The notes beneath the pieces were generated by a model. The model ran no database searches and was not told the DNA's origin. It worked only from the letters and a program-made list of their open reading frames with translations. The position numbers were made by a program, and so were the translations under genes. From Bemisia tabaci (taxonomy: Eukaryota; Arthropoda; Insecta; Hemiptera; Aleyrodidae), in contig NC_092800.1 in the NCBI RefSeq assembly GCF_918797505.1, positions 23,079,577 through 23,143,576 of the forward strand: a stretch of DNA of 64,000 nt. The letters are read 5' to 3'. Positions 18,371-29,345 of the stretch are shown piece after piece. Position 1 is the first letter of the stretch. Each line of letters begins with the position of its first letter.

Positions 18371-18805
18371 AGGCTTTGTCTCCACGAGCCGTTTCGCGAG
18401 ATTTGTCCCAGGGAAAAATCCCACTTACGAAGTTGGGAAAAATATTGAGTTAATCAATATTTTTCCCAGTACCAAGTATGGTACTTGTACCCCTAGGACC
18501 CACTGAGAGAAGAAGAAGAAGTAAAAACGAATTGTGCGATATTTTATTCATTACTACATTGTTCATGTTTGTTTAGTTAAAATAATGTGTCTAATTGTCA
18601 ATTGAGAGCAATTATTATTTTAATCCCGGTTAAATACTCGACTTTAACTAATTTATCTTCCCGCGCAAACCAGTCGCAGGACTGAATGAGCCCCGTCCGG
18701 ACGACGGAGACCGGAGACGGTAACTAGGAAAAATCCCAGAAGTTTCATTCCTGCGATTCGAGCTTGGGAAAAATCCCATGAAAACGTCCCGTGGAGACAA
18801 GGCCT
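18371..18805. mobile_element. Fam-X copy 1
   Basis: The ends AGGCTTTGTCTCCACGAGCC and CCCGTGGAGACAAGGCCT are inverted repeats. Inside, GGGAAAAATCCCACTTACGA and GGGAAAAATATTGAGTTAA and their mirrors recur. A second copy is at 59720-59970, with better-preserved ends (GCCTTGTCTCCACGGGA). Confidence 0.75.
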
Positions 18806-19004
18806 AGCGAGCAACTTCTTTTTCCGTGGATGTTACAGTGTTCCTCTCTTCAGCTGGCAACGTCCGTATGCTCATACGTTGTTTTTGCGCAAAACGTTAG
18901 AGTGATCCAAGAGACCCGATCGCCGACAATAAGAACGTAAGAACGTTTTCGGAAGCCGGAGATATACATTTCTGATGAGCTCGTCGATCCTGTTTCCATC
19001 TGTC

Positions 19005-19240
19005 GCACTGTGGATCGAGTCAATCAGAGAGGTCGAACATGAAATTTTTGACTAAACCTACAAATTTTGATGTTTATTTCGTCACATTTTAAATTTCAAG
19101 GGGTGTTTCAGGGAGCAAATTTAACGAGGAAACCAACGGAACCTCTTATAAACCCTCAAAGTTTTGTATTAACAAAGATACAAGCTGGTGAAGTTTCCGA
19201 ATTTTGTCCGACCTCTCCTACTGACTCGATCCACCTTGTG
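19005..19240. mobile_element. Fam-G copy 2 (simple form)
   Basis: About 236 bp: GCACTGTGGATCGAGTCAAT ... ACTGACTCGATCCACCTTGT. This uninterrupted copy sets the expected length. The interior has CGAACATGAAATTTTTGAC, GGGGTGTTTC, CGAGGAAACCAACGGAACC and TTTTGTCCGACCTCTCC. Confidence 0.85.
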
Positions 19241-20718
19241 TCGGCTCGTCACAGAACACCTGTCGTATCGTGCACATCGGAGGAGTTTAATGGAGGATAC
19301 ACAAGCTTATCACTAGCCGGAATTTAAATTAATGCTCAGCAGGGGCGTGAGTCTACGCTTTCCCTCGCTTTTGGCCAGTCATGCTCTAAAGCGCGGCTGG
19401 TGATTGTTGTTGACTGGTTATCTTTATGTCTCAATAAACGTAAGCTGGATCGAACCGTGATGGTCGATTAGGAAATCGATCGTTGTTGCGAGCTGGCGGG
19501 AGGCCGGTCACACGAGTAGACCCGGAATTTCAATCGCTCGATGTTAAAACAGCGTTTGTCGATAGTCTGACGAGCCTTGAAATGTGAACATTCTTACGGA
19601 ACTCAGGGTTTATTATGAAATGGATTTTTTAGATTTGAGCATCAAATGGTTCATTTAAGGACAATATTTGGGAGTGCGTTCACGCGAGACTGGTTCCGAA
19701 TACTTGAAGGTTCCGTTCAAGTTCCTCTCGAGACCAGGTTTGACCGACGAATTCTGAGGAGAATGAAGGGTTTGATGACTGATGAGCCAAAAAAAGTCAT
19801 CGATCATCAATTATGATCATTTGAGCGTTCTCGATCGAGTATCATCGCGTGAAAATCGTTTTCTTGTCAATTTTTGACGTGGCAAGGAGAACGATTTCAA
19901 AAAGACGATGAGCTGAAGGACCACCCAAAGGATGTCCACCAACCTAGCTTTCTTCAAGATCTTTAAGATTGTTTTTAGATATTTTTGTTTTGATTATTTG
20001 GTGTATATTTTGAGAATATTTTGAGGTAGTTTTTCCTGTGACGATTTCAAGTGTTCTAGGAACCTTTAAAAGACCAGAAGATTACAGAAAAATATCATTT
20101 TTAAGAAGTACAGTAGAGTGTTTTGGCAAACTTTTCTATACGCTAACTTCATAGAAAAAAGAATTCCTCTATACTATTTTTAAATAAACGAATATTGAGC
20201 TCAGTGAGGTTTTCTCTTCAAATGAAAAAATCCCCTTTGAGTTTCCCAGATTATCCTGCTGCCGTCCTCATTGTATTATTAGCTACCTATGTCATGTCCA
20301 GCGTAAAATTTCAAGTTCCCACGGGACAAAATGCAAAGTCATGGCGGGCGGCTCGGTGCAACTTCATTGAATTGCGCGCATTTGCGGGAGGAGGCGGCGC
20401 AATATCGCGGTGACAATATCATCCTGCTAATTTGATTAATATCCCGACGGGAATCGCTTTCACGACTGGGACGTAATAATAAGCACCGCACAATTAGCCG
20501 GACGAGACACGGAGACTGATTGCTATGGAACTGAGACAGATACCCAATCGGCTGCGAGACAGGAGAACTTCCTGTGCAGACATTTCGTCGTTTCCTTACG
20601 AAAGAACGCAACTGCATTCCATCGTTGCCAAATTTCACGTCGGAAATTGCATTTTTACCAGAAGAGTTTTGGACATTTTGTACTGAAAATTTCACAGACT
20701 TTCCTCTGATCTCATGCC
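19241..20718. other. unannotated 1.5-kb sequence
   Basis: No family ends, no internal repeat and no copy in the window were recognised. Short frames such as 20195-20413 are not convincing. This is one of the few long stretches that could be unique sequence. Confidence 0.45.
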
Positions 20719-22182
20719 AAGGTGTCTACTAAAACAGGCTGGCCAAAATTCAGTACTTTTACAGTACTTTTTCAGTACATTCCCAAGAAATCAGTACCTC
20801 CTCAACAGGAAAATTCAGTACTTTTTCAGTACCTTCATTTGACGAAATTTGAAAAATTTTAAAAATTTGAATTTTTTCGCTTAAATTGCGACAAAAATGA
20901 CTACACTGAAAAAAAAGTAGTTAGCGTTGAGAACTAATTTGGTTAGTTCTCGCCAGGTAGAATCAAAATAAGACTTCAGAACTAATTGATTGTACTGAAG
21001 CACCGATCAATTTGCTCCATGCGCTGACTTGACTTTACTAGAGTGCGAATCAGAATTGGACCAACGCACTAACAGTAAAAGTAGCGCTGTGGTAGAACAA
21101 ATTCGCCTTCGGGTTAAACTAATTCGCCCTCAACGCTAACTCCCACATTTTCCGTTACATTTGTTTAGTTTCGACAAAATGGCGACGGTATAACGGCCTC
21201 AATCGCGTCAGCTCGTGAAAATCAATTAAAATGTGAAATTTCGGGTTCGTTCGACAGTTTAAATACTCTCGGTATTATTTATAGTGTCCTCCCTTATCTG
21301 AAAACGTTCGAAAGCAACATTAATAAACCTGATAAGGTAAGAAATCGTATGTTCAATTCAAAACATAAACAAGCATGATCTTCGTTGGAGTCGTCAATCT
21401 TCCTTATTAAATTGTAATTAAAGCGTTCCGCGTTCTGTTTATATTTTACGAAAATCTGTGAAATTAGACTGCTTACTTCTATAGTTTGTGTTCTTCCGTA
21501 ATTTCAAAAGAATATCTCAAGTGTTCGGATGAGATATTTTTCCTTTGAGAGATCGGTTTTGTGTCTGGGGTATTGGTCTTTCGAGATTCAAAGTTGATTA
21601 TTTATCCTCCCTGAGGAAAACATCACTAGCTAATTGTTCTCTCGGTCACAGAATTGCGGAGATCAATTTTCCTGTTAAGTTTATTCAGTGTGAACATTCG
21701 CTACCATTTCATGTGTGAGTGTGTGTCTCTCTAAAGGATAATTCTGTCTATTTTCACATACCTATGGGATATTCCTTTCTTCTGTCGTTCATTTGGAACC
21801 GGTCAGTTTATTTTTACCTCTCATCTTTTAAGAAATCTTCTTTTCCTGAAAGTATTGTCCAGTTATCATTCACTATGAACTGTTCTCCTCTCTCAGTTTT
21901 TAGGTTAGGTTGACCCATTTCGAATTAGAGTAGCGGAATTAGTTTCCTGCACTAATAGTGGTTAGTGTACAGAAACCAAAAATCATGTGTGTCCAAATCA
22001 CAAAATTTGAGTTAGTGTATTGAAACCATTTTTAGTCATCTGACGCTAACTCATTTTTTTCAGTGTACAATTCCGGACCTTCATGCGGAATTTCCGTACT
22101 TTTTCCAGTACTTCCGGACCGCCTTTCAAAAATCAGTACTATTTCCAGACTTTTTGAAAATTCCGGACTTGTAGACACCCTG
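20719..22182. mobile_element. Fam-P element interrupted by Fam-O
   Basis: The left end AAGGTGTCTACTAAAACAGG and the right end GGACTTGTAGACACCCT are inverted repeats. The left part is rich in CAGTAC(T/C)TTTT words and the right part contains their inverse-like TTTCCGTACTTTTTCCAG. After removing 20904-22065 the element would be about 300 bp. CATGC occurs just outside both ends, but the alignment is not clean enough to call a duplication. Confidence 0.7.
20904..22065. mobile_element. Fam-O: 1.16-kb TA-inserted element
   Basis: The ends CACTGAAAAAAAAGTAGTTA + GCGTTGAG and ...GACGCTAACTCATTTTTTTCAGTG are inverted, flanked by TA on both sides (20902-20903 and 22066-22067). The terminus resembles Fam-B (CACTGAAAAAAA). 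GTTAGTG/GTTAGCG words recur near the ends. No transposase is encoded in the 1.1-kb interior, so it is a non-autonomous Tc1/mariner-like candidate. Confidence 0.75.
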
Positions 22183-22997
22183 CATGCAAATATCCAAAAA
22201 AATTCGGACAAAAATTGCACATGTACTTTCTTGTAAAAAAAAAAAAAAATTAAAAAAAAAAATTGTCTGACATGTTGGCAACGTTGGAATGGAGTTACGT
22301 TTCTTCGTTCGGGAACGACGATTTGAATTGTCGACAACGGAGGATGAAAAATGATGATAATGAAGGATTTCTCACGCTCACAGCTCGCTGTTGTCAGATC
22401 GTGCGGGAAGATAATCGCATTCTTTCAGGCGCGGTTTGCGGAAATGGACTGATTTCCGACGAGCTGTCAATGCGGGGAAAATTCGCTAAATTACAGCTGT
22501 GTCAGGTTATTTACGCGCGTTTTCATTAATTAACAAAGACAGGATCTGTTTCTATTATTTCTTCCTTTGTGTCGGATTTACTGGACGGTAGAGGTGTGGT
22601 GACGCAGAAATTACACCATGCGAAACTTGCGTAATTCTTTCGTTATTGTGATCGAGACCGAATAATTGAGCGGTTTTTGAACTCCCGACGACTTTAATAC
22701 TTGCACTTTATAACTTTCCGTCTGCTGTAGGTAAAAATGAACAAATTTAGTGCGATAAAATTCGTGAAAAATGAAAATTCATGTGCTTTTTGTGGAAAGG
22801 ATCTAAATAGAGAATTTGCATGCACATTTTTTATTGCTTCATCTGAAAGTGCTTGATGAGCTGATCTCTCAGTATTTTTTACAATTTTTTTTCTGATATG
22901 GGAAATAGTATAAAAAAAGATTTAAAAGTGAGAAAATGCACGCTACAGTGACGTCATCAGGCGGCATTTCCCATTTAAACACACGTATTCTGGCAGA
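22183..22997. other. unannotated AT-rich sequence
   Basis: Contains A-runs at about 22238-22250. No gene or element ends recognised. Confidence 0.4.
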
Positions 22998-23801
22998 CAG
23001 GGCCGGATTAAGGGGTTGGCCACATGGGCCGCGGCCCATGGCGGCAAATTTTGCAATTTTTTTAAATGTAGGTGTTAAAAAGATCGGATTCAGAAAAAAA
23101 ATTATCAGTGAGAAAAGGGGACAAAATCTCTCTTTCCTGAAAGTATAGTAATTTTTAATTTTGTCGTTTTTCGGTGATACAAGAGACAGCATCTTTAATT
23201 AGCCGAGTTAAGAGAGGAACTAAACACGTAATTTGGCCTAGAGCTCAGCGCAGAGAGGAATGATGACGAGGACTTGAGATGAAAAGGACGAGCAATCGGC
23301 GTGGCGGTCGGCATGTAACACATATTAGCGCCTACAAGACTGCATGAATACTTCACCCATTGCGCCAAACACAGTGCGGTCAGGAGCGGTTGGCGTGAAA
23401 CGCATAGGCCTACAAGACTGCAGGAATACTTCACGCATTGCGCCAAACACAGTGCGATCAGCGCGGCGCAGCGGCGGAAGTTAAAATTATTAAACCACAT
23501 TTATGTTTGTTCTTTCATAATTTTTTGGTTCATTTCTTATACATGGAGGACCTTGTCCACACAGAGATAAGTTTACGGAACTTAATTTTCGCAAGTTCCG
23601 TGAAATTTTGCTAGTAGTGTTGACAGGGCTTTCGCCAAAACTGTATCCAACACGAGTAGATAAACGCGTCTTATGCATCCCTTCCCCTCCGGCACGTTCA
23701 CTTGATGGTTTTTATTGATGTTTCAAAACGAATGAGAAGGGGGCGGCAAAATACAGGCGGCCCAGGGGCGGCAAGTAGGTAAATCCGGCCCTGCTGGCAG
23801 A
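22990..23801. mobile_element. Fam-K copy 1: hAT-like element with 8-bp target duplication
   Basis: The element spans 22998-23793 (796 bp), beginning CAGGGCCGGATTAAGG and ending AAATCCGGCCCTG. CTGGCAGA is present at 22990-22997 and again at 23794-23801. The subterminal left GTTGGCCACATGGGCCGCGG is typical of all three copies. The middle contains two copies of a 60-70-bp unit (CCTACAAGACTGCA..., CACGCATTGCGCCAAACACA). No coding capacity. The 8-bp duplication and CAG terminus indicate hAT. Confidence 0.9.
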
Positions 23802-24081
23802 TAAGATCATTTTGTCATATCTTCTCCAATAATTGTTCAATTCATTAACCAAGGGTATCCTCGTGTTAAGTTCACTGAGTAGTTTCCACTCGAAACAGAA
23901 ATTCATCAAATTTCAAATACCTGCAAATGCTTTATTGTCCATTTTTATCGATAGCAGACCGCCAATACGACCAATATGGCAAAAAGGTTGAAATTCACAT
24001 CTCGCGCCATGGCTTTGGTGGCGGAAACGAAAATCAGCATTCCGGCCAAAAGGGTCGGCAAGAGCATAACTACGTTTCACT
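23802..24081. other. unannotated sequence
   Basis: Nothing recognised. Confidence 0.4.
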
Positions 24082-24401
24082 AGAGTCCCTTTATACTGAG
24101 AGTCAAGACAACACCCCTCATGGAGTCACAAACGGGAATAAAGATTACACAAATTGAACGTTTTTCGTAATCTTTGATCGACTCATTCTTAAATTCCTTT
24201 CTCCGTTCCTTCTCTCATTCCGTTTGTTCCTTGTCGAACCCGAAATTCCTCGGTCCATTCCAGATTATAATCTTTGCAATTGGTGAAAATGTAATCTTTA
24301 TTCCCGTTTGTGACACTGTGAAGGCCTAAAATCCGGTTAACCAATCAGAAATGGATTCACATTGTCTTGACTCTCAGTATAAAGGGACTCTACGTTTCAC
24401 T
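24072..24401. mobile_element. Fam-I copy 3: Mutator-like MITE with 10-bp target duplication
   Basis: The element spans 24082-24391 (310 bp), AGAGTCCCTTTATACTGAGA to ...AGTATAAAGGGACTCT. ACGTTTCACT is found at 24072-24081 and again at 24392-24401. A 9-11-bp duplication is the hallmark of Mutator-like elements, and the roughly 30-bp terminal repeat fits. No transposase is encoded. Confidence 0.88.
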
Positions 24402-24797
24402 AAATTTGACCCTGAATACGGTGTCTCGAGAACTGATGATGAAATAGAAAAACTTTCCGCTTTTTAAATGTTCTCCTGGTCGACCCACAGGCCCCCAGGC
24501 CCCAGGGTTAAGTTCCCGGAACCCCCCCCCCCCCCTTAGCAAAAGATCCAGCAACCGTCGTCTCCGCTTCTTTTCCCTTTTCCCCACGACCGAACCGGTT
24601 CACCAGTATGGTCTCGGACGTTATGACAACGGCTCAATGTCCAGTTATGCCCGGTATGGTTTATTGCGGCGTACACGTCGCTTTCCAGTCATCGATCCCG
24701 CGTCAAAGATGGATGTTCCCCGATGAGTATGAGCGGATAAATCCTTGTGACGTCACGCGAAAACAGATCATCGGACTCCGCATCGATCGTTGCTCTG
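24402..24797. other. unannotated sequence with a C-run
   Basis: A C-run lies at about 24522-24535. Nothing recognised. Confidence 0.4.
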
Positions 24798-24963
24798 CTC
24801 GGGGTCGAGGCGCGAATGATCGATTATCGATATTTCTCCATTTGAATCTATGGTAAAAAATCGATTGTCAAGGTGTTCGTTGCGAACACCCTGTTGATCG
24901 ATCCTTTCCCATAGGTTTAAATGACATATCGATCGATATAGAGGAAAGCACGCCACGCCACTG
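24798..24963. mobile_element. Fam-C copy 4 (left end decayed)
   Basis: Right end ...AGCACGCCACGCCACTG intact; core CTATGGTAAAAAATCGATTG, TTCGTTGCGAACACC and CCATAGGTTTAAATGACAT. The left terminus is reduced to GGTCGAGGCGCGAATGATCG-like sequence. Confidence 0.78.
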
Positions 24964-25134
24964 CTGGTGAAACAAAGGCGGTCAGCAGACGAGAGCCGAT
25001 CGGTTATCGAGAAGCGTGGCTCTGGTGGGCAGCGCTCAGTGGAGCTGTGTCGGTGCAATTGTAAAACAAAGCCTTTCTGGAAATCTGTGGGAGGTGAATT
25101 TTCAAGCCGAGAAAAGTGCTCAGTGGAGGATCCG

Positions 25135-25315
25135 AAGAAAAGCATTGACGGATCCAGCAAGTTGGCGACATTGTTTCCTCTCCAGTTACCAAGCTATGGA
25201 AATGAATCGATTCTCGAAAGGGCCAAGTGCTCCGACAAAAATCGATTATTTAACACAGGTTTAAATGGAGGGAAAGCAACGATGCCAACTCGCTGGATCC
25301 GCCTCTGAAGAGAAG
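25135..25315. mobile_element. Fam-D copy 2 with near-perfect 8-bp target duplication
   Basis: The element spans 25143-25307 (165 bp): CATTGACGGATCCAGCAAGT ... TCGCTGGATCCGCCTCTG. The flanks AAGAAAAG and AAGAGAAG agree at 7 of 8 positions. The core (CTATGGAAATGAATCGATTC, GTGCTCCGAC, ATCGATTATTTAAC) matches copy 1. Confidence 0.82.
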
Positions 25316-25434
25316 TCGAGTCAGGGGTGCAGAAAGTTCTTCGGCTTCGGCAGTTTCGAGCAACCAGGGATTCAGTCTACGCACTACGACATAGCGCGTT
25401 CGCAATATTTTCACCACAAATGGCCGATTCGCAG

Positions 25435-25665
25435 TAATTTCCTACAAAATTAAACGCAGTCGCATTAGGTTTCTAAAAATCAAACGCTTTCGCAGTACTT
25501 TTCTCAAAAATTCAACACTTTTTCAGTAATTTTTACAGAAACCCTACGAAAACTGGCTAGCAAAAAAGCAGAACTTTTACAGTGTTTTTTCAGTGTTTCC
25601 CAAAACTTCACTACCCTCTCATCAAAAAAAATTCAGTACCCTTTCAATATATTAGGTAAGGAGAA
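25435..25665. repeat. Fam-P-like diverged fragment
   Basis: Repeated CAGTACTTTT, CAGTAATTT and TTCAGTACCCTTTC words, with ACTGGCTAGCAAAAAAGCAG, recall the left part of Fam-P. No termini. Confidence 0.45.
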
Positions 25666-25734
25666 AAAATCCAAAATATTTCAAGATTCACCAGCGAATC
25701 GGAAACAAAATGACGCAGCCACGAAAGTAGAAGC

Positions 25735-26115
25735 TCGGTGGTGACCAAGTTTTTTGGCAAAATGTGTTTGTCAAAACGTCAAATCCATTCTAGAAAGCAA
25801 ATAAAGGCGACTTAACAATACTGCCGTGCTAAGGAAAAACGTCGTATGAACCTTCAGGGGTTGCCAAATATCCTTTGATAAAACCCGAATTTCCTGGTGA
25901 ACATACGAATATATTTCTTCCAATTTTTCATATAATTTTGTTAAAGTTCCTTAAAATTTCAAGGAAAAATATTCATACCTAGCCTCAATAATAAACATTT
26001 TATCGAAGGGGCAAGTCTCGAATGTTCATGCGGCGTTCTTCCGTAGCACGGCAGAATGATCCCTGACTTTTTAAATTCCCTAATATTTCCCGATTTTCCT
26101 GACTATGGCAACCAT
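25735..26115. mobile_element. Fam-H fragment, interrupted by Fam-E copy 4
   Basis: The left part has CAAAACGTCAAATCCATTCT + AGAAAGCAAATAAAGG, as in the middle of Fam-H. After Fam-E it resumes with ATCCCTGACTTTTTAAATTC ... CTGACTATGGCAACCATG. The family's left terminal CAGGGTTGCC is missing or degraded. Confidence 0.72.
25821..26054. mobile_element. Fam-E copy 4
   Basis: 234 bp: CTGCCGTGCTAAGGAAAAAC ... GCGTTCTTCCGTAGCACGGC + AG. The interior is AT-rich with the usual GTTGCCAAATATCCTTTGAT left arm. It lies within Fam-H sequence. Confidence 0.88.
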
Positions 26116-26118
26116 GTT

Positions 26119-26186
26119 TATCGATCTTTTCCCGTAGATTAAAATGGCAGATCAATCGATACATCGCAAAGCACGCCACGGCGCTG
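26119..26186. mobile_element. Fam-C right-half fragment
   Basis: TTATCGATCTTTTCCCGTAG, AAAATGGCAGATCAATCGAT and ACATCGCAAAGCACGCCACG match the right arm of Fam-C. The end is altered (GGCGCTG). An open frame starting here reads into unrelated sequence and is not a gene. Confidence 0.7.
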
Positions 26187-26575
26187 GATGTCCGTGGCCG
26201 GCGGGCGGTGGGTTCACTGTGCGAGGGTGGGTCCCGGAGTTCCGTAGGAGTCGTCTTGGTCCGTTGTGGCTCATGCTGACGGAGAGGTACACTAATCAGA
26301 TCGGCCATGCATTATTCATCGGGCCGGGGGGGCTGCGGGGTGGTGGACGGTGGAGTCGCGACGGATGGCCGATTGCCCGTCGTCCACGTCCACGTCCGTT
26401 CTCCCTCGGAGTCGCATGCGAGCGCCGAACGCGAACGCGAACGCCCAACCTCGCTTCGTTACCCCGGCTCCGACCCCGATCACTGAACGCCGCATGCACT
26501 GCAATGCACCGCTTATTGCACGTGAGCGCCGATGCCTTGCCCCCACCTCAGAGGAGAGGGGAGCTAGGGAGAGTA
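26187..26575. other. GC/CpG-rich stretch without recognised gene
   Basis: CpG-dense, with short CGTCCACGTCCACGTCC and CGAACGCGAACGCGAACGC direct repeats. Overlapping arginine-rich frames on several strands show no domain. Confidence 0.35.
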
Positions 26576-26579
26576 AAAA

Positions 26580-26845
26580 ATGATCGATTTTGGGGGTTTT
26601 CTAGCCGATGGAGCAAAATTGTGCACTCAATTTTTTTTCTTGTTTTTGGTTTTATGGTTTTTTTGGTTGAATGGGTTAAAGTTTCATGAAGATTTTTTGA
26701 GAGTTTTTCGAGTTTCGAGAGTTTGTTGTATTGTTTTCGAGAGTTTTTCGGTATTTTTGGGTTTTTTTGTATTTCTGAGGTTTTTTTGGTATTTTTAGGT
26801 TTTAATTTAGGTTTTTTTTTTTTTTGGGGGGGGGGGGGGGTTGTA
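26580..26845. repeat. Strand-asymmetric T/G tract ending in poly-T and poly-G
   Basis: About 265 bp with very few C residues on the plus strand. It is dominated by GAGTTTTTCGAG-, GGTTTTTTTGGT- and GGTATTTTTGG-like words, then T-runs and a G-run of about 16. It reads as short degenerate GGTTTTT-type repeats. Confidence 0.7.
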
Positions 26846-26921
26846 CCCACTTAAATGACGTCCGATCTTCGATTTCTTTGTGCGGTGGTAACACGATGTC
26901 CATTTCGAGATTTAGCTTCAT

Positions 26922-27077
26922 CACCCTCGTAAAAGTAAATCAGCCTGACTTCAGGCTATGTTTCATAAACTACCCTGAGTCAGACTGATTCAGGCTGATG
27001 TCAGCCGAATCAATCAGACTCAGGGTAGTTTCTGAAACATAGCTTGACGTCAGGCTGACTCACTTTTACTAGGGCAG
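26922..27077. mobile_element. Fam-R: palindromic element of about 155 bp
   Basis: CCTCGTAAAAGTAAATCAGC, CTGACTTCAGGCTATGTTTC and ACTACCCTGAGTCAGACTGA are followed by the inverse (TCAGACTCAGGGTAGTTTC, GAAACATAGCTTGACGTCAG, GCTGACTCACTTTTACTAGG). Single copy. CAGGCTGA/TCAGCCTGA words recur within each arm. Confidence 0.8.
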
Positions 27078-29127
27078 ATGGAGGTATGCTCACGAATATT
27101 CGCACGTCATAATCATAAAATACTTAAAACACGAGAAAACTGGGCTGTATCATACTTTTGATAACTAATTACTAACGAGGATTCAAAATCCTCGATTTGA
27201 ATCAAAATATGTCTTCCACCTTGCTTTCATCGAGAAATGATGCACATAATTACACTGGTTGGTTAACGGGAAACACGAATAGAACCAAGGTGGAGGAAAC
27301 TATACGGTATACACTTCTGCGGTGGATGATGTCATATTAAGCAAACGTATACCTATTATGTTAGTTTTGTCGTAAAAACAAGTTTTGGGACTTTTGGGAA
27401 GACGTCTCGGAACGTCTCGAAGGATTTTTCAGGTTACAATCTACAACTACCAGTTTGAGTAAAGAAATTTTTAGAATGCGTTCATGCTATTTATAAGGGT
27501 ACGAAAATAATTGAAAATTGTTTGAGCTGGTATTTTCGTGAGTCCGGGAGTTCGTGGCTAGGAAACTTCAGTGCCGTCGAGGCTTCAGTCCCGACATCGG
27601 GGAGTCATTTTTTATCGGAGTCAGCAACTTGGCACTGTATTGTGCGATCGTCCTCGGAAAATCTGCTGAAATGTCATGACAATCCAACTCCTGGGTGACG
27701 CATACTGTGCTTCAATTGAAAATGCATGTTGAGACCTTGGATTTTACGTGCACCTTGATTCGTGTCTGGTCTGGTTCATACCGTGCTCGCAGGATGAATG
27801 CGGACCTGGAATTGCCCTCTGAATAATATACTCGGCTGAAAAAATATGCTTTCCACAATTTGACTCATCACTTCTGGCGAATGACATTTGATGAAACTAC
27901 GTTTTTCCCCTATTTTATACTAAAAGTGTCTCTGATAAAGATAGACTTTTTGTGGCTGTGCTGAACACGAGGGGGAAACCCCGATAAAATGATCAAGTTC
28001 TGATTAATTTCAATCCGAGTCTAGTAATTTTACCAGCTTGTAAGAGAAACTAGTACGAGTATATGATGAGAAAATTTCGCAACGTTAAAAAACAGTTACA
28101 TTATTTTGTCGGGGTACGACATGCCTGCGACGAAACTGACGTGTACAACATTTTGGAGAATCTAATAAGCTAAGACGGTTCACGCTGCAATCAGCAACAA
28201 GCAATCAGAAAAAAGAGCCTGCAAAAATCCCGGGAAGCTATGTTTGCAGTGTTTCTTGTGCAATTTTTGATACTGCATCCAAATTTCATATTCGCGCAAA
28301 AGATTCGGACCGGAAAGTTACAAAAATGGTCTGTGGGGGTGGGTTCTAAGTTTGGCATGTGACTCGCGGACAGTTGATCTAACAAAATTAGTTATTTTCA
28401 AAATTAAAGCTCATTAAATTTCCGATGAAATTGTTACGATGCGTTTTTTTTCTTGAGGCAAGATTATAAACGCGCCGGAGGGCACCAAAATTTGGATTCG
28501 GAGTTAAAAATTACATAGGGATCACTGAAAACTTAGTTACCCGGGATTGTTGCAGGCTATAGTCCCTTAATGGACTATTTGCCTGGACTAATCAGTTCGA
28601 CAGAATTTCATCACAGCGGTTGCTGTGCCCGACATTCATCAGTCACCAGCGAGGAAGACTGGTCAACGGGGGAAACGTGGCAACGGGTCGTATCGAAATC
28701 ACGAGCAACAAAGTGCGTCGATTATCCGCCTACATGAAATAACACTCGGAGTGCATTAGCCACAAATAAATCCGAAACGATCGGCCTCAATCAGATCAGA
28801 TCGTGATCGGGGATTTCTTCTTCAGCAATATGGGTTGCCCTGCCTGTCGGATGGTCCTGAAAAATCCGCAAAAATATGATATGCTCTACGGGAAGTTTTG
28901 GTACCCAGAAGCCTGGGTCGAAATCATGATATACCCTCGACACAATAGAAGGCTCTACACAAAAATACGATTTATGAGAGATTTTGTGAAATTCGGAACC
29001 AAAAAATGGCAGAGAATATGATTCAAAGCCGGATTTACGATCACTTAAAGTTTCGAGCTTGAAAAACATGGTTTAAAGAAAGAGAAAATGTTTTCTATCT
29101 ACCGACTTCTTATACTTGATGCTCATG
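27078..29127. other. unannotated 2-kb sequence
   Basis: No element ends or repeat partners recognised. Frames of 72 codons (28803-29021, plus) and 92 codons (28791-29069, minus) overlap and have no recognisable domain. Possibly unique host sequence, but no splice-bounded coding pattern is evident. Confidence 0.4.
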
Positions 29128-29345
29128 CAGAAGCGGATCGAGAATTTTGGCAACACTGGATATCCTCCATTAAACCTACGCTAAATAATCGATTCTCGTC
29201 GGAGCACCTCCCTGGCCCCTCCAGGAATCGATACATTTCCATGGATTTAAACTGAAAAAAAAAAAAACAATGTTCTCCCTGGCCCCTCCAAGAATCGATA
29301 CATTTCCATGGATTTAAATTGAGAAAAAACAATGTTGTCCTTCAC
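29128..29345. mobile_element. Fam-D copy 3, internally duplicated, right end missing
   Basis: Left end CAGAAGCGGATCGAGAATTT, then the Fam-D core. The segment CTCCCTGGCCCCTCCARGAA + TCGATACATTTCCATGGATT, with the A-run and CAATGTT, appears twice in tandem at about 29208-29270 and 29275-29334. No right terminal repeat was found. Confidence 0.75.

Noticed and set aside
26144..26689. 181-codon open frame on the plus strand
   Set aside because: Its start lies in a Fam-C arm, its middle in a CpG-rich block and its end in the T/G tract. The predicted protein is arginine/proline- then phenylalanine-rich and reflects composition, not selection.
28803..29021. 72-codon frame with C-x2-C (GCPACR)
   Set aside because: A single short motif without further domain features. 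The opposite strand is open over the same interval, so there is no coding asymmetry.
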